From Exiguobacterium sp. Helios (GTDB lineage: Bacteria; Bacillota; Bacilli; Exiguobacteriales; Exiguobacteriaceae), in the NCBI RefSeq assembly GCF_014524545.1, contig NZ_CP053557.1:1389501-1453500 (forward strand): DNA of 64,000 bases, in the 5' to 3' direction. The position numbers and the translations under genes are program-made. Below the pieces are notes generated by a model. The model was not told the origin of the DNA. It ran no database searches and saw nothing but the letters and a program-made list of their open reading frames with translations. Shown here piece by piece: positions 6,611 to 15,039 of this stretch (position 1 is its first letter; each line of letters opens with the position of its first letter).

Positions 6611-8197
6611 ATGACAAAACTACTTCAAACCGAAGTCGAGAAACGCCGGATCTTCGGCATCATCTCCCACCCGGATGCCGGGAAAACGACATTAACTGAA
6701 AAATTCTTGCTCCACGGTGGAGCAATTCGGGAAGCCGGATCCGTCAAGGCACGGAAAAACTCGAAATTTGCGAAATCCGACTGGATGGAGATCGAAAAAC
6801 AACGGGGAATCTCCGTTACGTCCTCGGTCATGCAGTTCGAATACGATAAAAAAATCGTCTCGATCATGGATACACCGGGTCACTCCGATTTCGGGGAAGA
6901 TACGTACCGGATCCTGACAGCCGTCGACTCGGCGATCATGGTCATCGATGCCGCGAAAGGGATTGAGTCCCAAACGAAAAAACTGTTCCAAGTCTGCCGG
7001 ATGCGCGGAATTCCGATCTTTACGTTTATCAACAAGATGGACCGTCAAGCACGTGATCCGCTTGAATTAATGGAAGAACTCGAAGAAGTCCTCGGCATTC
7101 CATCGGTTGCCGTCACATGGCCTGCGGGATCTGGACAACAGTTCGAGGGTGTCTATGACCGTGTCAACGAGAAGTTCCACTGCTTCAAGAACGACCGTCT
7201 GACGATTGATCTCGGTGAAGAAGGACTGGCAAACGATCAGTTGGCATCGACGATCAACAATGAAATGTACGATACGTTAGTGGATGAAGTCGATTTACTC
7301 GACGGAGCGGGAAATGAGTACAATGAAGAACTGATTGCAAAAGGTGAATTGACACCGGTATTCTTCGGTTCTGCCTTAGTCGACTTCGGAATCACACCAT
7401 TGCTTGAGCATTACCTCAACTTGTCCCCGTCACCGACACCACGTGAGTCGAACAAAGGACAAATCGAGCCGGCACAAGAGTTCTTCAGTGGTTTCGTCTT
7501 CAAGATCCAAGCGAACATGAACCCGAACCACCGTGACCGGATCGCCTTCGTCCGGATTTGTACCGGAAAATTCGACCGCGGGATGGAAGTCGTCCTGACG
7601 CGGACCGGCAAAAAGATGAAGCTGTCGCAATCGACACAGTTTATGGCGGATGAGCGGGAAACGGTCAACGAAGCGTTTGCCGGCGATGTCATCGGATTGT
7701 ACGATTCCGGTAACTATCAAATCGGTGATACGATTACGAACGGTGATCCGAGCCTGCAGTACGAGGCCTTGCCGACGTTCGCACCGGAACTGTTCCTGAA
7801 AGTCTTTACGAAAAACGCACTAAAGTCCAAACAGTTCCAAAAAGGTGTCGAACAGCTCGCACAAGAAGGAGCCATTCAAGTCTATAAGACGGAATACAAC
7901 GAAATCATCCTCGGCGCGATCGGACAACTTCAATTCGAAGTCTTCGAACACCGTCTCAAAGGGGAATACGGCGTAGACATCTTAAAAGATGCGGCCAACT
8001 TCCAAGTTGCGAAATGGGTCAAGGTGACGGAAATCAGTGAAGTCAAGAAGTTGACGGATTCGCGGACGGTGCTTGTCTATGACCGTTGGGAAAACCCGGT
8101 TCTCTTGTTTGCCAACGATTTCGTCTACGAACGGTTCGTTCAGAAAAACGACGGTGTCATCACACTCGTCGACTCACCACAATTACTCAAAGACTAA
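6611..8197 (+). CDS. prfC: Peptide chain release factor 3
   Basis: 528-aa translational GTPase that removes RF1 or RF2 from the ribosome after peptide release. The GTP-binding motifs are intact: G1 in ISHPDAGKTTLTEKF (from residue 18), switch and G2 region GISVTSSVMQF, G3 DTPGHSDFGED and G4 FINKMDR. Length and order (G domain, beta-barrel domain II starting near residue 290, C-terminal domain III) are as usual for RF3. AAAGGA lies ten bases before the ATG. It is a single gene closed by its own terminator and divergent from the MFS leader, and looks like ordinary housekeeping. Confidence 0.97.
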   Translation: MTKLLQTEVEKRRIFGIISHPDAGKTTLTEKFLLHGGAIREAGSVKARKNSKFAKSDWMEIEKQRGISVTSSVMQFEYDKKIVSIMDTPGHSDFGEDTYRILTAVDSAIMVIDAAKGIESQTKKLFQVCRMRGIPIFTFINKMDRQARDPLELMEELEEVLGIPSVAVTWPAGSGQQFEGVYDRVNEKFHCFKNDRLTIDLGEEGLANDQLASTINNEMYDTLVDEVDLLDGAGNEYNEELIAKGELTPVFFGSALVDFGITPLLEHYLNLSPSPTPRESNKGQIEPAQEFFSGFVFKIQANMNPNHRDRIAFVRICTGKFDRGMEVVLTRTGKKMKLSQSTQFMADERETVNEAFAGDVIGLYDSGNYQIGDTITNGDPSLQYEALPTFAPELFLKVFTKNALKSKQFQKGVEQLAQEGAIQVYKTEYNEIILGAIGQLQFEVFEHRLKGEYGVDILKDAANFQVAKWVKVTEISEVKKLTDSRTVLVYDRWENPVLLFANDFVYERFVQKNDGVITLVDSPQLLKD

Positions 8198-8203
8198 TCT
8201 GTT

Positions 8204-8242
8204 AAAACGTATCTTCCGGTTCACTGGAAGATACGTTTTTTT
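8204..8242 (+). terminator. Terminator of prfC
   Basis: AACGTATCTTCC pairs perfectly with GGAAGATACGTT around an eight-base loop, followed by TTTTTT. Confidence 0.85.
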
Positions 8243-8318
8243 CGTTTGGAGATGCAAAAAGAAGGGTAAAAATGGAGGTCTGTGAATTCATATCTCTGTG
8301 AGAGGAATGGTGTTGACG

Positions 8319-8801
8319 ATGGCGAAAAAATTTGTTGGTATTTTTCATGATGAATCGAGTTTACATCAAAAAATGCAAGCACTAAAACAGCAAGGACATA
8401 AGGATTCTGATTTTTCAGTAGTGGGACGGGACGATGCAACAGATGAGACATCTGGTGCGTCCTGGATCGATCAAGTCAAATCGAAGTTCAGCCATGAGCC
8501 GCCGCTTCGGGAAACACTAAAGCGGGTCGGTCATTCCGATGATGAAGCGGAACGCCATTACCAGGAAGTCGAGCGGGGAGGAATCGCATTGTTCGCAAAA
8601 GACCGGCACGATGAACATGACCATACACATGATCACAATCACGACCATGATCACGACCATTTACATGATCATTCTAACGATGAGAACGACCGTCACGGCG
8701 GGAAAGTCGCAAATCCGGGCATCAATGATTATGAATCAGATCGTACAGATGATCATGACAAGAGTGACCGTTCAAAATGGAAGGCTGACGATGTAGATTA
8801 A
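8319..8801 (+). CDS. YflT-like general stress protein with His/Asp-rich tail
   Basis: 160-aa protein. The first 90 residues (KKFVGIFHDESSLHQKM, then a region ending GGIALFAKD) match the small alpha/beta domain found in heat-induced stress proteins of the YflT/GsiB-neighbour type. From about residue 93 the protein turns into a highly charged tail with about a dozen His residues in HDHNHDHDHDH-type runs, followed by an acidic Asp/Ser/Lys segment. Such runs commonly bind zinc, nickel or copper, but no transporter is adjacent. Start chosen at the ATG at 8319; GTG and ATG codons upstream overlap the GAGAGGA ribosome site. Single-gene unit with its own terminator. Confidence 0.7.
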   Translation: MAKKFVGIFHDESSLHQKMQALKQQGHKDSDFSVVGRDDATDETSGASWIDQVKSKFSHEPPLRETLKRVGHSDDEAERHYQEVERGGIALFAKDRHDEHDHTHDHNHDHDHDHLHDHSNDENDRHGGKVANPGINDYESDRTDDHDKSDRSKWKADDVD

Positions 8802-8808
8802 TCGAACT

Positions 8809-8847
8809 GGACGTGAAGCTGAGTTTTTCAGCTTTGCGTCCTTTTTT
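8809..8847 (+). terminator. Terminator of the YflT-like gene
   Basis: GGACG..AAGCTGA pairs with TCAGCTT..CGTCC and is followed by TTTTTT. Confidence 0.85.
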
Positions 8848-8923
8848 GTGAAAGTGAAGTTTGTTCATTACCGTTTTGAAAATCACCGGTGCTATACTGA
8901 ACGTATCAAAGAGGTGAAGAAAA

Positions 8924-10009
8924 ATGAAAAAAACAGTAGCAGCACTAGCCGGTCTCGGCGTTCTCGGAGCGGTCTTCATGACCCGTTATCCGTTGTTCGG
9001 CCGCCGACCATCGAAAACAGATCAACAGCGTTATGCCCGTTCGACTCAGTTTTCGAACGGAAAATTTCAAAATGAACTGCCGTTCCAATTAAAAATGGAA
9101 TGGGAGACGATGAAAAGTATTTTAAAAGATTACGGACGGGAATTGCCGTCGTTAAAACCGGTCAAACCGTTGCCGGTCGTTCCGTTTGAACGCCGGACGG
9201 ACGGAACCGAACCGCGCGTGACGTGGTTTGGTCACTCGGCCTTTTTACTGGAGCTCGATCAGCAGACGATTTTCTTTGATCCGATGCTCGGTCGCGCCCC
9301 GTCACCGTTCCCGAAATTCGGAGGCGGACGGTTCCAGACGACGGCTCCGGTCGATCTCGATGCCTTACCGCCGATCGATCTCGTCATCTATTCGCATGAC
9401 CATTATGACCACTTGGACTATCATTCGGTCCTGGCGTTAAAAGACCGGGTCGGGCAATTTATCGTCCCGCTTGGTGTCGCAAGCCGTTTAAAAGGATGGG
9501 GTGTGGATCCGGACCGGATTACCGAACTCGATTGGCATGAATCCATTGAGATGAACGGTCTTCGCTTAACGGCAACACCGGCCCGGCACTATTCGGGACG
9601 AAACGGTCTCGATCAATTTTCGACACTTTGGGCATCATGGGTGCTTGAAGGGTCGAAGAAAGTCTTTTTCAGCGGAGACAGCGGTTACGGGCCCCATTTC
9701 AAGGCAATCGGAGAACAATATGGTCCGTTTGACTTAACGATCATGGAATGCGGGCAATACGATACCCGTTGGTCGAACTCACATATGTTGCCGGAGCAGA
9801 CACTTGCTGCGCATCTCGACGTTAAGGGAGACGTGATGATTCCTGTTCACTGGTCGGCCTTTACGCTGGCGTTCCACCCGTGGTTCGAACCGGTCGAACG
9901 GGTGTTGAAGGAAGCGAAAAAACACGACGTGCCGGTCGTAACACCGATGATCGGCGAAAGTGTCACCGCTGCAAGTGAGACCCGCAGATGGTGGCGTGAG
10001 GTACGGTGA
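8924..10009 (+). CDS. MBL-fold metallohydrolase, NAPE-PLD/UlaG-like, membrane anchored
   Basis: 361-aa protein with a short hydrophobic N-terminal anchor (residues 2-18, AALAGLGVLGAVFM). The metallo-beta-lactamase zinc ligands are complete: SHDHYDH near residue 165, the His of PARHYSG, the Asp of FFSGDSGYG and the His of PVHWSAF. The HSAFLLEL and GDSGYG variants match the branch that includes N-acyl-phosphatidylethanolamine phospholipase D and UlaG-type lactonases. The substrate is unknown; a lipid-like phosphodiester is one possibility for an anchored enzyme. AAAGAGGTG lies upstream of the ATG. It stands alone, followed by a truncated structured repeat and a bidirectional terminator. Confidence 0.8.
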   Translation: MKKTVAALAGLGVLGAVFMTRYPLFGRRPSKTDQQRYARSTQFSNGKFQNELPFQLKMEWETMKSILKDYGRELPSLKPVKPLPVVPFERRTDGTEPRVTWFGHSAFLLELDQQTIFFDPMLGRAPSPFPKFGGGRFQTTAPVDLDALPPIDLVIYSHDHYDHLDYHSVLALKDRVGQFIVPLGVASRLKGWGVDPDRITELDWHESIEMNGLRLTATPARHYSGRNGLDQFSTLWASWVLEGSKKVFFSGDSGYGPHFKAIGEQYGPFDLTIMECGQYDTRWSNSHMLPEQTLAAHLDVKGDVMIPVHWSAFTLAFHPWFEPVERVLKEAKKHDVPVVTPMIGESVTAASETRRWWREVR

Positions 10010-10035
10010 AGTTAAGTTAAGTGAAACTCGTCTTA

Positions 10036-10116
10036 TTTTCCCGTGCTTTCCTCAGTTTGGTTTGTCTCTGACAGCGCAAAAAGCAAGCGCTCTTTCCCAT
10101 AGGAGTCACGTGAAAA
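10036..10116 (-). repeat. Shortened copy of a structured dispersed repeat
   Basis: Read on the minus strand it contains GACTCCTATGGGAAAGAGCG and GCGCTGTCAGAGACAAAC, shared with the full copies at 46559 and 54715, but the central part with the second hairpin is deleted. TTTTCACGTG and CACGGGAAAA close the element with one mismatch. Lies between the MBL gene and the terminator. Confidence 0.6.
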
Positions 10117-10185
10117 AGCCGGTGCTAAAAGAGATAGATCGTGTCTGAAAAAATAAATTACCGTGTTCTGAAATGATCAGGAAGA

Positions 10186-10229
10186 AAAAATCCCCACTTT
10201 GTCGCATTTTGCGAGAAAGTGGGGATTTT
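10186..10229. terminator. Bidirectional terminator
   Basis: AAAATCCCCACTTT pairs perfectly with AAAGTGGGGATTTT around a 15-base loop, between convergent genes. T-runs exist on both strands. Confidence 0.85.
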
Positions 10230-10244
10230 ACTTTGAGATATAGA

Positions 10245-11483
10245 TTAACTGGCAAGCCGTTCTGATTTAGCATCACGTCGTGAACGCAAACGTTCGATGA
10301 CTTCAAAACCGAGCACAAGCATCGTGCCGATCAATAAGCCGTTACTGAAGAACGGACGTAACGTCAACGGCAGGATTTCCGCCAGGACCGTTGATTGTAA
10401 CAAAATACTGATTCCGATGACGGCACAAATCGCAAAAGCATGTTTCCGGCGGCTCGTCGTCATGCTGCTTTCAGCGGACTGCCACGCAATCAGGAACATG
10501 TGCGGTAACGTCGCAAGCAGAGCGGCGCTGGCCACACTGCGCGGCAACGTCGCGATAATCCCGATGATACTCGGGAAAAAGCCGATCAGGGCAATGACAA
10601 GGGAGGCAATCAAAAACGGTCGGCGTTCCTTACTTCCCGTCTGAGCGATGAAACCACTCGTAATCGGCAATGGAACCGGGACGAGCGTCGAGAACGTCGC
10701 CGCAATCAAGTGAATGATCCCTTCGACCGTCAGCCCCTGATTCAAGGCCCCTTTTTTCTGAATCGTCGCTTCGACGGCGCTGAGCGCAGCAATTAAGTTG
10801 ACGATTAAAAGAATCGCAAATGGAATCGCAACCAAAAAAGCACTGCCGTCAAATTGCGGCATCCCGAACGGTAAAGCCGTCGGAACGGCGAAGATACCGG
10901 ACGCTGCCGGTAACGACGGACGGCTGACCAACCAGCCGACGACAATTCCGATCATCAAGGCGAATGGCCGGAGACGTGCCGGACCAAACTGGCTGAGTCC
11001 GAGCACAAGCAGGAACGTCAGCATTCCGGCGAAGCGTGTTGCTTCAACGGCGAGAACGGCACCGAGCATGACGCCGGTCAGTTGAATACATAATAAAAGC
11101 AAAAACGTTCCGCTGACGAGCGGCGTAAAGACCGGTAATAAAAAGCGGGTCCATCCCGTCAACCCGAGGAAAATCAAGACAACGCCGGCAATGACGACCG
11201 CGGCCATCGCAATCGTGAAGGCGGTCTTTGAATCGACCGGCAACGCGGCGATGACAACAAAGATACTGACCCATGAACCGGCCGGACCGGATACGATCGG
11301 TAACCGGTGACCAAACGTTCCGTGAAGGAAACAGGCGATTCCTCCAACAAAGAAGGATCGTTGAACAAGTGCGGCCGTCTCGACGCTTGAGAGGTCAAAC
11401 AGGCTCGCGACGACGATTGGCAAGGCAATCGTGTTGGCTAATAAAAAAATGATCCACTGGACCGTGGACGTCGTACGTTTCAC
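10245..11483 (-). CDS. NCS2-family nucleobase permease (purine/xanthine/uracil type)
   Basis: 412-aa polytopic protein with about twelve to fourteen hydrophobic segments. The N-terminal stretch with HRLPIVSGPAGSWVS and the segment around FIAQTGSKERRPF correspond to the substrate-binding signatures of nucleobase:cation symporters. The family imports xanthine, uric acid, purines or uracil with protons or sodium; the exact substrate is not readable. GTG start with AAAGGAGA eight bases upstream. A LysR-type regulator is transcribed divergently from a short shared promoter region and probably controls it in response to the substrate. Confidence 0.8.
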   Translation of the reverse strand: MKRTTSTVQWIIFLLANTIALPIVVASLFDLSSVETAALVQRSFFVGGIACFLHGTFGHRLPIVSGPAGSWVSIFVVIAALPVDSKTAFTIAMAAVVIAGVVLIFLGLTGWTRFLLPVFTPLVSGTFLLLLCIQLTGVMLGAVLAVEATRFAGMLTFLLVLGLSQFGPARLRPFALMIGIVVGWLVSRPSLPAASGIFAVPTALPFGMPQFDGSAFLVAIPFAILLIVNLIAALSAVEATIQKKGALNQGLTVEGIIHLIAATFSTLVPVPLPITSGFIAQTGSKERRPFLIASLVIALIGFFPSIIGIIATLPRSVASAALLATLPHMFLIAWQSAESSMTTSRRKHAFAICAVIGISILLQSTVLAEILPLTLRPFFSNGLLIGTMLVLGFEVIERLRSRRDAKSERLAS

Positions 11484-11523
11484 AAAAATCGTCTCCTTTG
11501 AAAATCGCTGATTTCAGCATCAT

Positions 11524-11533
11524 ATCATATGAT
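11524..11533. promoter_or_regulatory. Candidate LysR operator palindrome
   Basis: Perfect ten-base palindrome ATCATATGAT between the divergent permease and LysR genes, where an LTTR site is expected. AT-rich sequence makes chance palindromes common. Confidence 0.35.
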
Positions 11534-11589
11534 TGATGTTATGATTAATACATATTTATGACTGAAAACATATGAAAGAGATGATGAAG

Positions 11590-12408
11590 ATGGATTTACG
11601 CCAATATCGGTATTTTTGTGCAGTTGTCGAAGAACAATCCGTCACACGGGCGGCGGAACGACTGCGGATGGCCCAGCCCGCTTTGACGCAACAAATTCGG
11701 AAGATGGAAGAGTTACTAGGAGTCCGATTGATTGAACGGGCAGGACGCGGCATCCGGATCACGGCAAGCGGCGAGCGGCTGTATGAACGGGCCGTCTCCT
11801 TGTTGCGTTACGAAGCGGAAACCCGGATTGAAGTCAGTGACATTAAGGAAGGACGAGCCGGGATTTTACGGATTGGTGTCAATACGTTGTCTGCCGGTCG
11901 ACTGACTGGCTGGGTTCAAGAGATGAAACGACGGCATCCCCGGATTACGCTTCAAATTCATCAGGGAGAGTCGGGTGTATTAATTGACCGTCTGAAGGAT
12001 CATGCGATTGACGTGGCACTTGTCCGACTGCCGATCGATGCACAAGGCGTCACGATCGAATGGATGGAGGAAGAACCGTTTTATCAAGTTCGTCATCCGG
12101 AATTTGCGGACGCCGACATCATCATTCCGAGTCAGGAAGGACTTGGTGTCTTTCAGACGCTCAGCCAGCAGTTCGGAGTCGTCTCGCAGGAAACCTGTTC
12201 CGACGTCTTGACCTTGATTGGACTTGTTCGTTGCGGGCAGGCGGTGACGCTGTTGCCGGAAAGTACACTTCGCGAGCTTGATATGACAGGACTGGTTCAA
12301 GAACGGTTACCGGACGCGACGAGTACGACGGCTATTGTCTGGTTGACGGAAGATGGTCAGTCGGCACTGATGCAACAGTTCCTGAAGATTGTTCACGAAC
12401 GAGAATAA
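11590..12408 (+). CDS. LysR-family transcriptional regulator
   Basis: 272-aa regulator. The winged helix is at residues 3-60 (DLRQYRYFCAVVEEQSVTRA, AQPALTQQIRKMEELLG) and the ligand-binding periplasmic-like domain follows from about residue 85. Start chosen at 11590 because LysR proteins typically begin with MDLRQ; further in-frame ATGs lie at 11572, 11581 and 11584, and no strong ribosome site decides between them. The divergent NCS2 permease is its likely target. The inducer may be a nucleobase by context only. Confidence 0.85.
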   Translation: MDLRQYRYFCAVVEEQSVTRAAERLRMAQPALTQQIRKMEELLGVRLIERAGRGIRITASGERLYERAVSLLRYEAETRIEVSDIKEGRAGILRIGVNTLSAGRLTGWVQEMKRRHPRITLQIHQGESGVLIDRLKDHAIDVALVRLPIDAQGVTIEWMEEEPFYQVRHPEFADADIIIPSQEGLGVFQTLSQQFGVVSQETCSDVLTLIGLVRCGQAVTLLPESTLRELDMTGLVQERLPDATSTTAIVWLTEDGQSALMQQFLKIVHERE

Positions 12409-12467
12409 ATTGTTAAAAAAGGGATTTTGTAGGATAATTAAAAAGGAATACATAGGGGGATGACGAT

Positions 12468-13658
12468 ATGAAGACGATTCGCGGAAAATACGGTGAAGCG
12501 AAGATTTTTACCCACAACGTCGATGACATGACGATTGAGCAGGTGACAGGCATGCTGAATGAAAATATTGCCGTCGACGGGAATGTCCGGATTATGCCCG
12601 ATTGTCACGCCGGCAAGGGGTCGGTCATTGGAACAACGATGCGGATTCACGATAAAGTTGTCCCGAATCTCGTCGGTGTGGATATCGGTTGCGGGATGTT
12701 ATGTACACAGATTACACGAAACGACACAGCCGGCATCGACTATGACAAACTGGATGCGACGATTCAGGAACTGGTGCCGAGTGGCATGTCGGTCCGTAAT
12801 CAGCCGCACCGCTTGTCGGAACAGATTCCATTTGATCAAGTATTGGCACCGTTTAACGAAACACGCGCCCGGTTATCGATCGGCACGTTAGGCGGAGGAA
12901 ATCACTTTATCGAGCTAAATACGGACGAGGAAAACAATCTGTATCTCGTCATTCATTCCGGCAGCCGGAACCTCGGGAAAACGATTGCCGAGCATTATCA
13001 AAAGCTGGCGGAAAGCTCACAATTCACTGTCGATACAGAAACAATCGTCACATCGCTGAAAGAACAGGGACGTGAACAAGATATCCAATCGACTTTGGTC
13101 GAGTTGAAGAGTCAGTTCAATGAAACAAATAAAGATTTGGCGTACGTGTCCGGTTCCGATATGGACAACTACCTGCATGACTTAAAAATCGCCCAACGCT
13201 ACGCGGCATTGAACCGTCAAGCGATGACCGACGTCATTGTTGAAGCGATGGGCTGGTCGGTCACGGAACAGTTCGATACGATCCATAACTACATCGATCT
13301 CGAGCAGATGATTCTCCGGAAAGGTGCGATTTCAGCGCAAGCCGGTGAAGTCGCCATCATTCCGATGAACATGCGCGACGGTTCACTGATTGTCAAAGGA
13401 AAAGGCAATCCGGACTGGAACTATTCGGCGCCACACGGAGCAGGACGTATCATGTCCCGCTCAAAAGCCTTCAAATCAGTGGACTTGAAGGAATTTGAGG
13501 AGACGATGCAGGAGGTCTGGTCGAGTTCGGTCGTCGAATCGACGCGCGATGAGTCACCGTTTGTCTACAAACCGATGGAAGAAATCATCCGAAACACAGA
13601 GGACACGGTTGAGTTATTAAAAGTCATCAAGCCGCTTTATAATTTTAAAGCGAAATGA
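12468..13658 (+). CDS. rtcB: RNA-splicing ligase RtcB
   Basis: 396-aa 3'-phosphate RNA ligase that joins 2',3'-cyclic phosphate or 3'-phosphate ends to 5'-hydroxyl ends using GTP and manganese. Signature motifs are present: MPDCHAGKG, VGVDIGCGM (metal-binding Cys and Asp), GGGNHFIE, HSGSRNLG and the histidine that becomes guanylylated in SAPHGAGRIMSR. Ribosome site GGGG eight bases before the ATG. No archease, RtcA or RtcR gene is adjacent, so it works as a stand-alone RNA repair enzyme, perhaps after toxin or stress cleavage of tRNA or rRNA. Confidence 0.95.
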   Translation: MKTIRGKYGEAKIFTHNVDDMTIEQVTGMLNENIAVDGNVRIMPDCHAGKGSVIGTTMRIHDKVVPNLVGVDIGCGMLCTQITRNDTAGIDYDKLDATIQELVPSGMSVRNQPHRLSEQIPFDQVLAPFNETRARLSIGTLGGGNHFIELNTDEENNLYLVIHSGSRNLGKTIAEHYQKLAESSQFTVDTETIVTSLKEQGREQDIQSTLVELKSQFNETNKDLAYVSGSDMDNYLHDLKIAQRYAALNRQAMTDVIVEAMGWSVTEQFDTIHNYIDLEQMILRKGAISAQAGEVAIIPMNMRDGSLIVKGKGNPDWNYSAPHGAGRIMSRSKAFKSVDLKEFEETMQEVWSSSVVESTRDESPFVYKPMEEIIRNTEDTVELLKVIKPLYNFKAK

Positions 13659-13679
13659 TGGGACGAAGTACGAATAATA

Positions 13680-14171
13680 TTACTGGCAGATGAACTGATG
13701 ACTGTCTTGGTCGCAAATCCCTGTCGTGAACCCGGCTGTTAAGAGAACGGACTGTGAGGCAAGGTTATCAGGTGCGGTATAGGCACAGACCTGTCTGACC
13801 TTCATGTCCTGCAGTCCAAAGCGGGTAACTGTTTTGACGGCTTCCGTCATGTAGCCGTGGCCCCGAAAGTCCGCTTTGAGTACATAACCAATCTCGGCGA
13901 TGTTGTTTTGGTAGCCTCTGCAAAAACAACAATTGCCGATGAATTCGCCGGTCGACTTTAAATACAGTCCCCACGTGATGCCATCCCCGTTGAGGTAATT
14001 AAGAGCAATTTGACTCAAAATCCGGACGACGTCGCGACTATTTTCTGCCTGTTGCCCGTCATAGGCCGTAATCTCAATCATTTGGTTTGCTTCGCTTAAC
14101 CGGATTTCCCTTAACAGGAGCCGTTCGCTCGTCAGTTCAGGAAAGACGTCAAAATAGTATTTTTCTTTCAC
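13680..14171 (-). CDS. GNAT acetyltransferase (RimJ/RimL-like)
   Basis: 163-aa N-acetyltransferase. The opening LTSERLLLREI is typical of the RimJ/RimL group, and the acetyl-CoA loop appears as VLKADFRGHGYMTEA, followed by PDNLASQSVLLTAGF in place of the usual N-x-x-S-x-x-(I/V)-(L/M)-E-K-x-G-F. The family acetylates ribosomal protein N-termini, antibiotics or small amines; the substrate is not predictable. GTG start with AAAGGAGG eight bases upstream. The C-terminus is short (ends about 15 residues after AGF), slightly truncated against relatives. Convergent with rtcB. Confidence 0.8.
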   Translation of the reverse strand: MKEKYYFDVFPELTSERLLLREIRLSEANQMIEITAYDGQQAENSRDVVRILSQIALNYLNGDGITWGLYLKSTGEFIGNCCFCRGYQNNIAEIGYVLKADFRGHGYMTEAVKTVTRFGLQDMKVRQVCAYTAPDNLASQSVLLTAGFTTGICDQDSHQFICQ

Positions 14172-14280
14172 GGGGCATGCCTCCTTTAATTTGTTTCTTA
14201 TCTCAAGTGTACGTTATTCGATTGGAACCGGAAACATTCATCAGAACGAAAAATCCGTTTATTCATCAGGAGGAACTCAC

Positions 14281-14775
14281 ATGTCCAAAAAAGCTTTAGT
14301 CGTCATCGATATTCAAAATGACATGACAAAAAACTACAAAGAAGTCATCGGGACCATTAATCAGTCGATTGACTGGGCAGTCGAACAAAACATGCATGTG
14401 GTCTATATCCGGCATGAGAATTTATCGGCTGGAACCAGAACGTTTAAGACCGGAACACGCGGTGCCGAGTTGGCACCTGATTTAAAGATTGTGTCGGATC
14501 ACATTTTTACAAAATATAAGGGGAACGCCTTAACAAGCGAAGATTTCGCAGCATTCATTGCGCAACATGACATCACCGGCTTTTATCTGACCGGCGGAGA
14601 TGCGACGGCTTGCGTCAAATCGACGTGCTTTAATTTACGTAAACTGGATTATGACGTGACGGTGATCACGGACGGCATCACAAGTTATGACAAAAAGAAA
14701 CTGCCGGAAATGATTGAATACTACGCGAAAAAGGGCAGTGACATTGTTCAATTCAATGACTTAGCTCGTAATTGA
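14281..14775 (+). CDS. Isochorismatase-family cysteine hydrolase
   Basis: 164-aa hydrolase. The catalytic triad of the family is visible: Asp in VVIDIQNDM near residue 10, Lys in TKYKGNAL near residue 81 and nucleophilic Cys in GDATACVKST near residue 111. Members hydrolyse nicotinamide, isochorismate or carbamates; the exact substrate is unknown. Start at 14281 follows AGGAGG by a good distance; the longer upstream frame lacks a ribosome site. Divergent from the acetyltransferase gene. Confidence 0.85.
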   Translation: MSKKALVVIDIQNDMTKNYKEVIGTINQSIDWAVEQNMHVVYIRHENLSAGTRTFKTGTRGAELAPDLKIVSDHIFTKYKGNALTSEDFAAFIAQHDITGFYLTGGDATACVKSTCFNLRKLDYDVTVITDGITSYDKKKLPEMIEYYAKKGSDIVQFNDLARN

Positions 14776-14829
14776 CTGGTACTTTTGAACAGAAAGCATC
14801 ATGAATCAGCTTGAGAGGAATGGAGTAAC

Positions 14830-15000
14830 GTGAAATTAATTTTGATGGGAATCAGCATTATTTTGTTTGGAATTGCGCTGATGGTCGGCTTTAGCTCGAT
14901 AGGATTAAATGACGTGTTGGGTATTAAAATTGGAATGACAGTATCGTTTGTTGGGTTACTCGTTACGTTCATGGACTTTTTTATCAGCGTGAAGCAATAA
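14830..15000 (+). CDS. Small membrane protein, 56 aa
   Basis: GTG-started frame (MKLILMGISIILFG...) with GGAG just upstream and two hydrophobic segments (about residues 3-20 and 34-52) joined by the turn SSIGLNDVLG. The pattern is that of a small two-span inner membrane protein. It lies 40 bases before a secreted protein gene and may share its transcript. Function unknown. Confidence 0.55.
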   Translation: MKLILMGISIILFGIALMVGFSSIGLNDVLGIKIGMTVSFVGLLVTFMDFFISVKQ

Positions 15001-15039
15001 GCTAGAGGTGTGCATAGCAAAGTAAAGGAGGTTTTTAAC

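Noticed and set aside
8603-8700. Short tandem repeat like a CRISPR or microsatellite
   Set aside because: The periodic CATGATCAC-like units encode the His/Asp tail and are not separated by spacers.
8539-8796. Frame of 85 codons rich in Met, Thr and Ile
   Set aside because: It is an out-of-frame reading of the His/Asp repeat in the stress protein gene.
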